Shown: positions 33,694-43,344 of the stretch, one piece after another
How positions within the stretch are numbered: position 1 is the first letter of the stretch
Layout of the letters: every line of letters starts with the position of its first letter
Source of the DNA: Reyranella aquatilis
GTDB taxonomy: Bacteria; Pseudomonadota; Alphaproteobacteria; Reyranellales; Reyranellaceae
Length of the DNA stretch: 64,000 bases
Direction: 5' to 3'
NCBI RefSeq assembly: GCF_020880995.1
Contig: NZ_JAJISD010000005.1
Span: forward strand, 186,001 to 250,000
Position numbers and translations under genes: made by a program
The notes under the pieces: generated by a model
The model's database searches: none
What the model saw: the letters and a program-made list of their open reading frames with translations, nothing else
Told to the model about the DNA's origin: nothing

Positions 33694-33871
33694 AGTCTTT
33701 CCGAGTAGCCTCGAATCACACCACCAAACTCATGCTGAGAAGGCCCGAAGGGCCGTCTAGAAGCATGGGCACGAGCACCACGTTTGTTGCCCATCCTTCG
33801 AGACGCGCCGCTTCGCGGCGCTCCTCAGGATGAGGCGGGTGTTTGATTTATCTGTATCGGAAAGACTCTAG
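33690..33871. mobile_element. MITE-like element with 15-bp terminal inverted repeats
   Basis: CTAGAGTCTTTCCGA (33690-33704) and its exact complement (33857-33871) bound a 182-bp non-coding segment. Inside lies a head-to-head pair of intergenic repeats: a degenerate inverted copy (33730-33770) and a good copy (33790-33835) of the CCCATCCTTCGAGACGC...CTCCTCAGGATGAGG family. The left end supplies the TAG stop of the aminotransferase. No target-site duplication could be made out. The arms could instead form a long terminator stem. Confidence 0.5.
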
Positions 33872-33892
33872 GCGCGGGGCGAGCAGGCTCGG

Positions 33893-34870
33893 TCATTCCG
33901 CCTTGATGCCGGCGGCCTTGATGACCTTGGCCCACTTGTCGGTGGCTTCGGCGAGGATCGCGCCGAATTCCGCCGGCGTGCCGCCGAGCGGCGTGCCGCC
34001 CAGTTCGACGATCCGGTTCCTGATCCGCGGGTTGGCGAGGCCAGCGTTCAGCTCCTTGTTCAGCAGTTCGATGATCCCGGCCGGCGTTCCCTTGGGCACG
34101 CCGATGCCGGCGAAGCCGCTGGCCTCGTAGCCCGGCACGAAATCCGCCACCGGCGGAACGTCCGGCAGCACATCGAGGCGGGCCCTGGTCGTCACCGCGA
34201 GCGCGCGCAGCTTGCCGGCCTTCACCTGCTGGATCGATTCCGACAGCGGGGCGAAGACGACCTGCACGTGGCCGCTGATCAGGTCGGCAACCGCCGGCGC
34301 ACCGCCCTTGTACGGCACGTGAACCAGATTCACGCCGGTCATCATCTTGAAGAGTTCGCAGGCGATGTTCTGCGGCGTGCCCTGACCGGCCGATCCGTAG
34401 TTGATCTTGCCCGGGTTGGCCTTGGCGTAGGCGATGAACTCGGGAAGCGTGTTCGCCGGAACTGACGGGTTGACCACGACGACGTAGGCGAGCCGCGCGG
34501 CGCAGATGACCGGCGCGATGTCGCGCATGAAATCGAAGCCGAGGTTGGAATAGAGCGCCGAGTTGATCGCGTGCGGCGTCACGACCTGGAGCAGCGTGTA
34601 GCCGTCGGGTGCGGCCTTGGCGACCGTGTCGGTTGCGATGTTGCCGCTGGCGCCCGGCTTGTTCTCGACGATGAACTGCTGGCCGAGACGCTCGGTCAGC
34701 CATTCGGCCGCGAGGCGGGCCTGGATGTCGGTCGCCCCGCCGGCCGGAAAGCCGACGAGGATGCGGGCCGGCTTCGACGGATAGGCCTGGGCAAAAGCTC
34801 CGCTCGAAACCACGGGCAAGGCAGCGGAACCCGCGGCCAGGTGCACGAACGCGCGACGGCTGATCTTCAT
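33893..34870 (-). CDS. Bug family tripartite tricarboxylate transporter substrate-binding protein (second)
   Basis: 325 residues. A signal peptide of about 27 residues with a twin-Arg-like start (KISRRAFVHLAAGSAALP) may be Tat- rather than Sec-dependent. Bug-fold blocks: ARILVGFPAGGATDIQARLAA, GASGNIATDTVAKAAPDGYT, INYGSAGQGTPQNIACELF and VPYKGGAPAVADLISGHVQV. No permease genes accompany it. The start MKISRR at 34870 follows GGAGG within the leader. It differs clearly from the first Bug protein at 20952, so the two probably bind different carboxylates. Confidence 0.92.
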   Translation of the reverse strand: MKISRRAFVHLAAGSAALPVVSSGAFAQAYPSKPARILVGFPAGGATDIQARLAAEWLTERLGQQFIVENKPGASGNIATDTVAKAAPDGYTLLQVVTPHAINSALYSNLGFDFMRDIAPVICAARLAYVVVVNPSVPANTLPEFIAYAKANPGKINYGSAGQGTPQNIACELFKMMTGVNLVHVPYKGGAPAVADLISGHVQVVFAPLSESIQQVKAGKLRALAVTTRARLDVLPDVPPVADFVPGYEASGFAGIGVPKGTPAGIIELLNKELNAGLANPRIRNRIVELGGTPLGGTPAEFGAILAEATDKWAKVIKAAGIKAE

Positions 34871-34988
34871 GATGTTTCCTCCGCAGGCTGCGCCTTCTCG
34901 TGGATTTCGATCCATCCGGGCCAGCTGCGGGATCAGGCTACACCCGGCCTGTCGGCGGGCGGAAGGGGCGAACGGCTCGTCGCCCAGG

Positions 34989-35441
34989 CTAGAGAGCGTT
35001 GATTTCCCTGACCTTGTTGGCGAGGCCCAGCTTGCGGTTGCAGAGCGGCCAGTGCCAGGTCTCGCCCTGGTCGAACATCACCCAGGCGGTGAGCGCCGCC
35101 GCCTTTTCGTAGTCCTGGGCGGCCTCGATCGCTTCCTGGGTCGTGAGCACCGTGCCGTCACGCCGCTGCTGCATGGTGATGTAGGTGCGCGCCGTGTACT
35201 GGAAACGACCATGGTAGGCGCCGCGCCCGCCGACGATGCGACTCGAATGCGGTCCCCAGCTGCCGCTCTCGCAAATCGCGAGCGACTGGACGACTTCGTC
35301 CTTGCGCGCTTTCACGAACATCTCGTGCTCCGTCGGGCCCTGCGGGACGGCGGCCGTCTCGACGGGCTTCTTGGCGCATCCCGGGCCGAGGCAGAGCCCG
35401 GCGAGCAGGAGCGGGAGCGTGGCGGTTCGATGAATGTTCAC
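34989..35441 (-). CDS. Lysozyme/Rpf-like fold envelope protein
   Basis: 150 residues. A hydrophobic N-terminus ends LGPGC (Cys22), a weak lipobox, so it is probably exported or lipidated. The mature part begins with a flexible KKPVETAAVPQG stretch. Then come LAICESGSW, GAYHGRFQYTARTY, TTQEAIEAAQDYEKAAALTAW and WHWPLCNRKLG. A Glu in CESG, a G-x-x-x-F-Q segment and a closing WP[LV]C resemble resuscitation-promoting-factor/transglycosylase-like domains, where that Glu is catalytic. Cys57 and the Cys of WPLCN could form the conserved disulfide. This is fold recognition by eye and could be wrong. Confidence 0.6.
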   Translation of the reverse strand: MNIHRTATLPLLLAGLCLGPGCAKKPVETAAVPQGPTEHEMFVKARKDEVVQSLAICESGSWGPHSSRIVGGRGAYHGRFQYTARTYITMQQRRDGTVLTTQEAIEAAQDYEKAAALTAWVMFDQGETWHWPLCNRKLGLANKVREINAL

Positions 35442-35626
35442 GACCGGCCATTGATCACATGATTTTATCCCCAGGGTAAACCCCGCCCCCCGCAGGCCAT
35501 GGCACCCAGGGCGCTACCGCCGCAGGATCGGCCGTCACATCAGCCGACCCCGTAAATTGCCGCCTGCGCTGGCTTAACGGGCTCTCGGGCCGCGGACCTA
35601 CGGAAAGCGCTCAACCGCGCATGTCG

Positions 35627-35676
35627 AAGCGGCCAACCGTACTTTCTTGTACCAATTGTAACGAGGCCGGCCGCTT
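35627..35676. terminator. Dyad next to the puuE stop
   Basis: AAGCGGCC (35627-35634) and GGCCGCTT (35669-35676) are perfect 8-bp complements adjoining the puuE stop codon. The 34-nt loop is AT-richer than its surroundings. A read-through barrier for puuE is possible. The rest of the 235-bp gap 35442-35676 shows no ORF or RNA gene that I can recognise. Confidence 0.3.
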
Positions 35677-36591
35677 TCAGGCTCCGCCCGCCGGGTGCGT
35701 CCTGATCCAGTGACGCGCGATCTCCTCCCGCGTCGCCACCCAGACCTTGGGTTTCGATGCCACGTAGTCGAGGAAGCGCGCCAGCGTCGCGGCGCGGCTC
35801 GGCCGGCCGGCGAGGCGGCAGTGCAGGCCGACGGACATCATCTTCGGTGAGCGCGCGCCCTCGGCATACAGCACGTCGAAACTGTCCTTCATCGCCTGCA
35901 GCCAGCCGTCGCCCGCTGAGAAGCCAGGAGCGACGCTGAACTTCATGTCGTTCACTTCCAGCGTGTAGGGAATGATCAGGTGCGGTGCGCCGCCCACCTT
36001 CACCCAGTACGGCAGATCGTCGCTGTAGGAATCGCTCGAGTAGAGGAAGCCGCCATGCTTCACGACGGCTTCGAGCGTGTGCACGCCGAAGCGGCCGGTG
36101 TACCAGCCGACCGGTGCGCGGCCGGCGGCCTGCCGGATTGCCTTCACCGCCTTCTTCATGTGGTCGAGCTCCTGCTCGAGCGTGAAGTCCTTGTAGTTGA
36201 TCCAGCGCCAGCCGTGGCTCGCCACCTCGTGCCCGGCCTCGGCCATCGCCTTGCCGGCGGCGGGGTTCAGTTCCAGCGCACGTCCGACGGCCCACGAGGT
36301 GAAGCGCATGTTGCGTTCCTCGAACAGGCGCAGGATCCGCCAGAAGCCGGCGCGGCTGCCATACTCGTACATCGATTCGGTCGACAGATCGCGGGCTCCG
36401 GCGAAGGGCGTGCCGCCCGGCGTCTCGGTCAGGAAGACTTCGGAGGCGGCGTCGCCGTTCAGGACCGTATTCTCCCCGCCCTCCTCGTAGTTCAGCACGA
36501 AGCTCACGGCGATGCGCGCGTCGCCGGGCCACTGCGCATGCGGCGGGTTGGGGCCGTAGCCGATCAGGTTGCGGTCGAGATGGTCGTGCAT
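35677..36591 (-). CDS. puuE: PuuE-type allantoinase (polysaccharide deacetylase fold)
   Basis: 304 residues. RNLIGYGPNPPHAQWPG, AVSFVLNYEEGGENTVLNGD, ESMYEYGSRAGFWRIL, EVASHGWRWI, GWYTGRFGVHTLEAVV, DDLPYW and SVGLHCRLAGRPSRAATL match Pseudomonas PuuE almost block for block. PuuE opens the allantoin ring to allantoate without a bound metal, using a polysaccharide-deacetylase barrel. The start MHDHLDRN at 36591 is best. It is divergent from a carbamoylase-type amidase that could act on the next ureido intermediate, although no other ureide genes are here. Confidence 0.88.
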   Translation of the reverse strand: MHDHLDRNLIGYGPNPPHAQWPGDARIAVSFVLNYEEGGENTVLNGDAASEVFLTETPGGTPFAGARDLSTESMYEYGSRAGFWRILRLFEERNMRFTSWAVGRALELNPAAGKAMAEAGHEVASHGWRWINYKDFTLEQELDHMKKAVKAIRQAAGRAPVGWYTGRFGVHTLEAVVKHGGFLYSSDSYSDDLPYWVKVGGAPHLIIPYTLEVNDMKFSVAPGFSAGDGWLQAMKDSFDVLYAEGARSPKMMSVGLHCRLAGRPSRAATLARFLDYVASKPKVWVATREEIARHWIRTHPAGGA

Positions 36592-36643
36592 GAAGCCCCC
36601 TGAAACGCGCTGCCCGATCCCGGGCGATTGAAGCCCGACTATG

Positions 36644-36662
36644 GCGCGGCTATAGCTCGCGC
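36644..36662. promoter_or_regulatory. Candidate operator between puuE and the carbamoylase gene
   Basis: GCTATAGC (36649-36656) is a perfect palindrome, extended on both sides by GCGCG/CGCGC arms with a single bulged T. It is the only strong symmetric site in the 91-bp divergent gap and would suit a dimeric regulator acting on both genes. No regulator gene lies next to it. Confidence 0.35.
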
Positions 36663-36682
36663 GACAAGCTTGGGAGAGCGGG

Positions 36683-37924
36683 ATGAGCGCGGCCGACGCG
36701 ATCAGGGAAGACCGGCTGTGGCAGAGGCACGCCGACATGGCGAAGCTCGGCGGCACGCCGAAGGGCGGCGTCAATCGGCAGGCGCTCTCGCCCGAGGATG
36801 CGGCGGCCCGCAACCTGCTGGGTTCCTGGGCCAGGGCACGCGGCTTCTCGACCTTCACCGACGCGATCGGCAACCTGTTCGTGCGGCGCGAGGGCTCCGA
36901 GCCGGATGCCCGGCCGGTGATGAGCGGCTCGCACATGGACAGCCAGCCGACCGGCGGCCGCTTCGACGGCATGTATGGCGTGCTCGCAGCCTTCGAGGCG
37001 CTGGAAGCCCTGGAGGATGCCGGCGTGAAGACGAAGCGTCCCGTGGTCGCCGTCGCCTGGACCAACGAGGAAGGCTCTCGGTTCCAGCCCGGCGCCATGG
37101 GTTCGGCCGTCTTCGCCGGCCACAACGACCTCGAAAAGATGCTGCAGGTGAAGGACTGGAAGGGCGTCGTGCTCAAGGACGCGCTGGCGGAGACGCTGAA
37201 GGCCGCGCCCGCTCCGATGCGCGAGGGCCCGCCCGGCTTCCCGCTCGACGGCTACGTCGAGACCCATATCGAGCAGGGCCCGCGGCTGGAGAACGAGGGC
37301 AGGACGATCGGCGTCGTGACCGCCATCCAGGGCAGCCGCCGCTACATCGTGACCACGGAGGGCGAAGAGGCGCATGCCGGCACGACGCCGCGCGCTGCCC
37401 GCAAGGATGCCTTCGCGGCTGCGGTCCGCATCGCCCAGGCCATGTACGAGGCCACGACCGACACGGACGACACGCTGCGCTTCACCATCGGCCGGGTCGA
37501 AGTCGCACCGGGGTCGCCCAACACGGTACCGGGCCGCACGACCTTCACCATCGACATGCGCCATCCCGACGATTCCGTGCTGGACGCTCATGAGAAAAAG
37601 CTGAAGGAAATCGTAGCCACCAGGGCTGCCCCCTGCCCCGCCGGAATCGAGCGCGTCGTCGCCGTTCCGCCGACAAACTTCGATCCGATGGTGGTCGACC
37701 TCGTGCGGACGAAGACCAGGGCGCTCGGGCTCAGCAACATGGACATGCCCTCGGGCGCCGGCCACGACGCCATGCACATCGCCCATCTCTGCCCCGCCGG
37801 CATGATCTTCGTGCCCTGCGAACGCGGCATCAGCCACAACGAGATCGAGAACGCCACCCCGCAGGACCTCGCCGCTGGCGCCCGCGTGCTGGTCGAGGTG
37901 CTGGCGGAGCTGGCCAATCGCTGA
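36683..37924 (+). CDS. Zinc-dependent amidase, hydantoinase/carbamoylase (AllC/HyuC) family
   Basis: A 413-residue M20-type metal amidase. SGSHMDSQPTGGRFDGMYG and WTNEEGSRFQPGAMGS supply metal ligands; ETHIEQGPRLENEG, AHAGTTPRAARKDA and SGAGHDAMHIA follow. CERGISHNEIE near the end is the family closing motif. Members hydrolyse N-carbamoyl amino acids, allantoate, ureidoglycine or beta-ureidopropionate. The neighbouring puuE makes allantoate an attractive substrate, but the sequence alone does not decide. GGGAG precedes the ATG at 36683. Confidence 0.88.
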   Translation: MSAADAIREDRLWQRHADMAKLGGTPKGGVNRQALSPEDAAARNLLGSWARARGFSTFTDAIGNLFVRREGSEPDARPVMSGSHMDSQPTGGRFDGMYGVLAAFEALEALEDAGVKTKRPVVAVAWTNEEGSRFQPGAMGSAVFAGHNDLEKMLQVKDWKGVVLKDALAETLKAAPAPMREGPPGFPLDGYVETHIEQGPRLENEGRTIGVVTAIQGSRRYIVTTEGEEAHAGTTPRAARKDAFAAAVRIAQAMYEATTDTDDTLRFTIGRVEVAPGSPNTVPGRTTFTIDMRHPDDSVLDAHEKKLKEIVATRAAPCPAGIERVVAVPPTNFDPMVVDLVRTKTRALGLSNMDMPSGAGHDAMHIAHLCPAGMIFVPCERGISHNEIENATPQDLAAGARVLVEVLAELANR

Positions 37925-37945
37925 CGTACCCGTTTCGCCACCCAT

Positions 37946-37980
37946 CCATTGTCATCCCGAGCGCAGCGAGAGACCTTTCC
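37946..37980. repeat. GTCATCCCGAGC family repeat, single arm (copy 2)
   Basis: One arm of the paired repeat (CCATTGTCATCCCGAGCGCA onward to GACCTTTCC) lies between the carbamoylase and the M20 peptidase genes. The partner arm is missing, which separates this copy from the hairpin-forming ones. Confidence 0.8.
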
Positions 37981-38015
37981 TGTCGCTCGCAGCAGTCACT
38001 GAGGAATAGCGCGCC

Positions 38016-39170
38016 ATGTCGAAAAAGATGCAATCCGAACTCGTCTCGATCCTGTCAGACCTGATCGCGCTGCCGAGCCCCTTCCCGCCCGGCACCTCGG
38101 TCGAGATCTGCGCCTATACGGCCAGGCGCCTGAAGAAGGCGGGCTACAAGGTCGAGATCGCGACCCGCAAGAAGGGCGTCGACAATGTCGTGGCGCGAAT
38201 GAAGGGCAAGGGGAAGGGCCCGGTCATCGCCTTCAACGCCCATGTCGATACGGTCGGCGTCGGCGAGCGCTCGAACTGGAAGAGCGATCCCTACAAGGCG
38301 CTGGTGAAGGGCGGGCTCGTCTACGGGCTGGGCGCGGGCAACTGCAAGGGAAGCATGGCGGTGCAGATCTGGATCGCCGAGGAGATCGCGCGCCGCGGCG
38401 GTCCCGAGAAGGGCGAGCTGATCTTCACATTCGTGGCCGACGAGGAGAATCTCGGGCCCGAAGGCATGGAGTACCTGCGCAAGAGCGGCAAGGTCCGGCC
38501 GGACGCCCTGATCCTGGGCGCGCAGACCGAGAACAACCTGATCGTGGCCGAGCGCGGCGTGATGTGGGCGCGCCTCACCACCAAGGGCCGCGCGGCGCAT
38601 GCCGGCAATCCGGCGGCCGGCGACAACGCCATCCTGCGCATGATGCGCCTCGTGGGCGCGCTCAGCTCCTATTACGACAAGGCGCTGGCGGATCGCGTCT
38701 CGGGCGCGATGAAGTCGACGGTCAACATCGGCATGTTCCATGGCGGCCACAACACCAACGTCGTGCCCTCCGCCTGCACCGTCGAGATCGATCGCCGCCT
38801 GCTGCCCAACGAGAAGGTGAAGGACGCCTTCAAGGAGCTGAAGAAGGTGATCGACGGCGTCGGCGAGCCGAAGTCGATGTACGGCGTCGAGTTCCTGACC
38901 GGCACCAACGGCTTCTTCGCGCCCGAGAACGGCGCGGCGGTCGGCGCGTTCGAAGCGGCGGTGAAGACCCACAGCCGCCGCAAGGTGAAGTTCCTCAACG
39001 CCACCGGCGTGAGCGACGGCCGCTACTATGCCGACGACGGCATCGAGATCATCAACTTCGGCCCGGGCTCGGGCGCGCAGGGCCATGCCGCCAACGAGAG
39101 CGTGCCGATCGCCGAGATGGTCGATGCCGCCCACATCCAGCTCGACGTGGTGAAGCGCCTGCTGGGCTGA
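38016..39170 (+). CDS. M20 family metallopeptidase-like protein
   Basis: 384 residues, ArgE/DapE/CPG2-like. FNAHVDTVGVGERSNW carries the first metal His and Asp, FVADEENLGPEG the catalytic Glu pair, and AQGHAANESVPI the last His. The bridging-Asp segment, usually GRGxxDMKG, reads GLGAGNCKGSMA, with Asn in place of the bridging Asp. Either the metal site is altered or the subfamily uses a different ligand. A lid/dimerisation domain (about 185-295) is present. It could deacylate or cleave a dipeptide; a position next to ureide amidases hints at nitrogen scavenging. Confidence 0.85.
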   Translation: MSKKMQSELVSILSDLIALPSPFPPGTSVEICAYTARRLKKAGYKVEIATRKKGVDNVVARMKGKGKGPVIAFNAHVDTVGVGERSNWKSDPYKALVKGGLVYGLGAGNCKGSMAVQIWIAEEIARRGGPEKGELIFTFVADEENLGPEGMEYLRKSGKVRPDALILGAQTENNLIVAERGVMWARLTTKGRAAHAGNPAAGDNAILRMMRLVGALSSYYDKALADRVSGAMKSTVNIGMFHGGHNTNVVPSACTVEIDRRLLPNEKVKDAFKELKKVIDGVGEPKSMYGVEFLTGTNGFFAPENGAAVGAFEAAVKTHSRRKVKFLNATGVSDGRYYADDGIEIINFGPGSGAQGHAANESVPIAEMVDAAHIQLDVVKRLLG

Positions 39171-39228
39171 TCGCCTGCTTTGCACCCTGCCCCGGCGCGT
39201 GGCACGCTCCGGGCAGGGAGAAGACACC

Positions 39229-39975
39229 ATGCCGTTCTATGAAAAAGGCGACGTCCGCATTCACTACGAAGAGATGGGCTCGGGCCTGCCGCTGCTGATC
39301 ATTCCGGGCGGCGGGCTGAACTCGACCATCGCCGGTCTCGACAAGACCCATCCGTTCAACGCGATGCGGGAATTCAGCGACCGCTTCCGCTGCATCTGCG
39401 CCGACCTGCGCAACGCCAATGGCGGCCAGTCGACCGGCCCGCTCGACATCGAACGCACTTGGGATGCCATCACCGACGACCATGTCGGCCTGATGGACCA
39501 TCTCGGCGCCAAGCAGTTCATGGTGCTGGGCTACTGCATCGGCCAGCCGCTGATCTGGAACCTGATCAAGCGCGTGGGCGACCGCGTGATCGCCGCCGTC
39601 CTGACGCAGCCCTCGGGCTTCCGCCCCGAACTGCCCAACCAGTTCTACGACAACAACATGAAGGGCTGGGGGCCCGACTTCGTGGCGAAGCGGCCGGAGT
39701 ACACGATGGACCAGGTGAGCCAGTACCTCACCAACATGTACACCAAGAAGGCCGACTTCGTGTTCACCGTGCCGCGCGAGTTCGTGAAGGCCTGCAAGAC
39801 CCCGATCCTCGTCGCGCCCGACGACAGCCCGCCGCATCCCTACAAGGTGGCGATGGAAGTGGCGATGCTCTCACCCAATTCGCAGGTCACGCTCTATCCG
39901 TGGAAGGACACGCCGGAGCGTGTTCCGCTGGCGGTGCGCCACATCCGGATGTTCCTGGAAGCGCACCGGCCATAA
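39229..39975 (+). CDS. Alpha/beta hydrolase with cysteine nucleophile elbow
   Basis: 248 residues. LLIIPGGGLNSTIAGLD gives the oxyanion HG-like loop. The nucleophile elbow reads VLGYCIGQPLIW, so residue 103 is Cys rather than Ser. DDSPPHPYKVAMEV marks the late acid region and the C-terminus ends AVRHIRMFLEAHRP. Cysteine nucleophiles are known in dienelactone hydrolases but rare in this fold. Start at 39229 follows AGGGAGAAG. It lies 58 bp after the M20 gene and probably shares its transcript. Confidence 0.82.
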   Translation: MPFYEKGDVRIHYEEMGSGLPLLIIPGGGLNSTIAGLDKTHPFNAMREFSDRFRCICADLRNANGGQSTGPLDIERTWDAITDDHVGLMDHLGAKQFMVLGYCIGQPLIWNLIKRVGDRVIAAVLTQPSGFRPELPNQFYDNNMKGWGPDFVAKRPEYTMDQVSQYLTNMYTKKADFVFTVPREFVKACKTPILVAPDDSPPHPYKVAMEVAMLSPNSQVTLYPWKDTPERVPLAVRHIRMFLEAHRP

Positions 39976-39983
39976 GCACCGCG

Positions 39984-40121
39984 TCCGTGGCCCATCCTTC
40001 GAGACGCACGCCTGCGGCGTGCTCCTCAGGATGAGGTAAAATCAATCGAGCGAACCATCAAAGCCTCACCCTGAGGAGCGCCTCACAGAGGCGCGTCTCG
40101 AAGGGTGGGCACGCGCACCGC
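39984..40121. repeat. Head-to-head pair of CCCATCCTTCGAGACGC repeats
   Basis: A forward copy (39991-40036) and an inverted copy (about 40064-40110) of the family CCCATCCTTCGAGACGC ... CTCCTCAGGATGAGG face each other across about 27 bp of AT-rich sequence. Related outer sequence (CACCGCG) also mirrors. They fall between two convergent genes. A second pair lies inside the element at 33690-33871. Confidence 0.85.
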
Positions 40122-40126
40122 GTTTG

Positions 40127-41800
<1,674 letters not shown>

Positions 41801-41836
41801 GAATGAAGATTAGCGCGCCATGCGAGATTTGGAATC

Positions 41837-42745
41837 ATGAAACTCGATTTCGTCACCGTGGACGTGTTCACGGACCGCCAGTTCGGGGGCAACCCCCTCG
41901 CCGTCATCACCAATGCACAGGGCCTGTCGGGCGAGCGCATGCAGGCCATCGCCGCCGAATTCAACCTGGCCGAGACGACCTTCGTCCTGCCGCCGAAAGA
42001 TCCGGCCCACACGGCCGAGGTCCGCATCTTCACGCCCAAGGCCGAGATGCCCTTCGCCGGCCATCCCAATGTCGGCACCGCCTTCGTGCTGGCCCGGGCC
42101 GGCACCAGCTACGGCCGGCCGGTGACCGGCGACCGGCTGGTCTTCGAGGAGAAGGCCGGCCTCGTCGCCATGGACATCGAGCGCGAGGCCGGCGCCGTCG
42201 TGGCGACGCGCCTGGCCGCGCCCGTGCCGCTCAGCTTCGGCGAGGAGATCGATCCCGCCCTCGTCGCCCAGGCCTGCTCCCTGAAGCCTGAGGACCTGAA
42301 GCTCGACGTCCATCCGCCGCGGGTCGCGTCCTGCGGTGCACCGCTCCTCTTCGTCGAACTGAAATCGCGCGAGGCCCTCAAGCGAGCGGCGCCCCGCGCC
42401 GAGATCTTCGCGCGCGACCTGCCGCGCGACCGCATCGTCGGCATCCATCTCTACGTGCAGGCGCAGGAGGGCGACATCGACGTGCAGACCCGCATGTTCG
42501 CCCCCGAGCACGGCATCCTCGAGGATCCCGCCACGGGCGCCGCCAACGTGGCGCTGATCGGCGTGCTGACGCACCACCGGCCCGAGACCGACATCACCTT
42601 GGACAAAACCATCGGCCAGGGCTTCGATATGGGCCGGCCCAGCGTGCTGCGCGCCTCTGCCGAGAAGAAGGACGGCAAGGTCGTCGCCACCTACATCGGC
42701 GGCCGCTGCAAGCCGATGATGAGCGGCGTAATCGAGCTCGATTGA
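41837..42745 (+). CDS. PhzF family isomerase
   Basis: A 302-residue protein of the diaminopimelate-epimerase fold. [19 protein letters not shown] and [13 protein letters not shown] hold the catalytic Glu of Phz[24 protein letters not shown] and [14 protein letters not shown] complete the signature. The active-site Cys pair of DapF is absent, as expected. No other phenazine gene is present, so it most likely isomerises some other trans-2,3-dihydro-3-hydroxy acid. Divergent from the acyl-CoA synthetase. Confidence 0.92.
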   Translation: MKLDFVTVDVFTDRQFGGNPLAVITNAQGLSGERMQAIAAEFNLAETTFVLPPKDPAHTAEVRIFTPKAEMPFAGHPNVGTAFVLARAGTSYGRPVTGDRLVFEEKAGLVAMDIEREAGAVVATRLAAPVPLSFGEEIDPALVAQACSLKPEDLKLDVHPPRVASCGAPLLFVELKSREALKRAAPRAEIFARDLPRDRIVGIHLYVQAQEGDIDVQTRMFAPEHGILEDPATGAANVALIGVLTHHRPETDITLDKTIGQGFDMGRPSVLRASAEKKDGKVVATYIGGRCKPMMSGVIELD

Positions 42746-42754
42746 ACCGAACCT

Positions 42755-42854
42755 TAAAGGTCCCTCGCTGCGCTCGGGATGACAGCGCTTTTCGAATCGA
42801 CGCACGGCGCCAATCCCGCCACCATTGTCATCCCGAGCGCAGCGAGGGGCCTTT
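42755..42854. repeat. Paired inverted repeat, GTCATCCCGAGC family, copy 3
   Basis: Arm 1 (42755-42785) and arm 2 (42822-42854) are inverted copies separated by 36 bp, between the convergent ends of phzF and the Lrp-family gene. The right edge touches the regulator stop codon. A bidirectional terminator role fits the location. Confidence 0.85.
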
Positions 42855-43324
42855 CACTTTTGCCTGGTTAGCGGCAGCGCCGCACCCTGCTTCACCGGGC
42901 GTAGCGCAAACGAGCTGCGGATCTGAGCGATGCCCTGGATCTTGGTGAAGTCCATCACGAAGCGCTCGTACGCCTCGAGGTCGGGAACGACCACCCGCAG
43001 CAGATAGTCGCTGTCGCCGGTCATCAGGTAGCATTCCATCACCTCGGGCCGCTCGGCCGCCGCCCGCTCGAAATCCTTCAGGGCCTTCTCAGTCTGGGTC
43101 GTGAGCGACACGCTGACGAAGACGTTGACCGACAGGCCGACCGACTTGGCGTCGACCTGGGCGGCATAGCCCTTGATGACCCCCGCCTCCTCCAGCGCCT
43201 TGACCCGCCGCCAGCAGGGCGACGAGGAAAGCCCGACCTGCTCGGCGAGGTCGGCATTGCTCAGGCGGCCATCGTGCTGCAGCCGTTCGAGAATGCGCCG
43301 GTCGATCGCATCGAGGGATATCAT
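42854..43324 (-). CDS. Lrp/AsnC family transcriptional regulator
   Basis: 156 residues. N-terminal AsnC-type helix-turn-helix (LDAIDRRILERLQHDGRLSN, then ADLAEQVGLSSSPCWRRVKALEEAGVI), C-terminal RAM domain (VSVSLTTQTEKALKDFERAA, ECYLMTGDSDYLLRVVVPDL, FALRPVKQGAALP). Lrp-type proteins sense amino acids. It is divergent from the AceE-like E1 gene, and the gap holds a 15-bp palindrome, so the E1-mtnA-MFS operon is its likely target. This mirrors the mdeR-mdeB arrangement of Pseudomonas methionine catabolism. Confidence 0.93.
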   Translation of the reverse strand: MISLDAIDRRILERLQHDGRLSNADLAEQVGLSSSPCWRRVKALEEAGVIKGYAAQVDAKSVGLSVNVFVSVSLTTQTEKALKDFERAAAERPEVMECYLMTGDSDYLLRVVVPDLEAYERFVMDFTKIQGIAQIRSSFALRPVKQGAALPLTRQK

Positions 43325-43344
43325 TGCTCTATTTTCTCATTCAG

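Noticed and set aside
35442-35676. Possible small RNA or gene in the gap between the Rpf-like gene and puuE
   Set aside because: No start with a ribosome site, no tRNA-like fold and no clear promoter; only a weak dyad next to puuE was kept.
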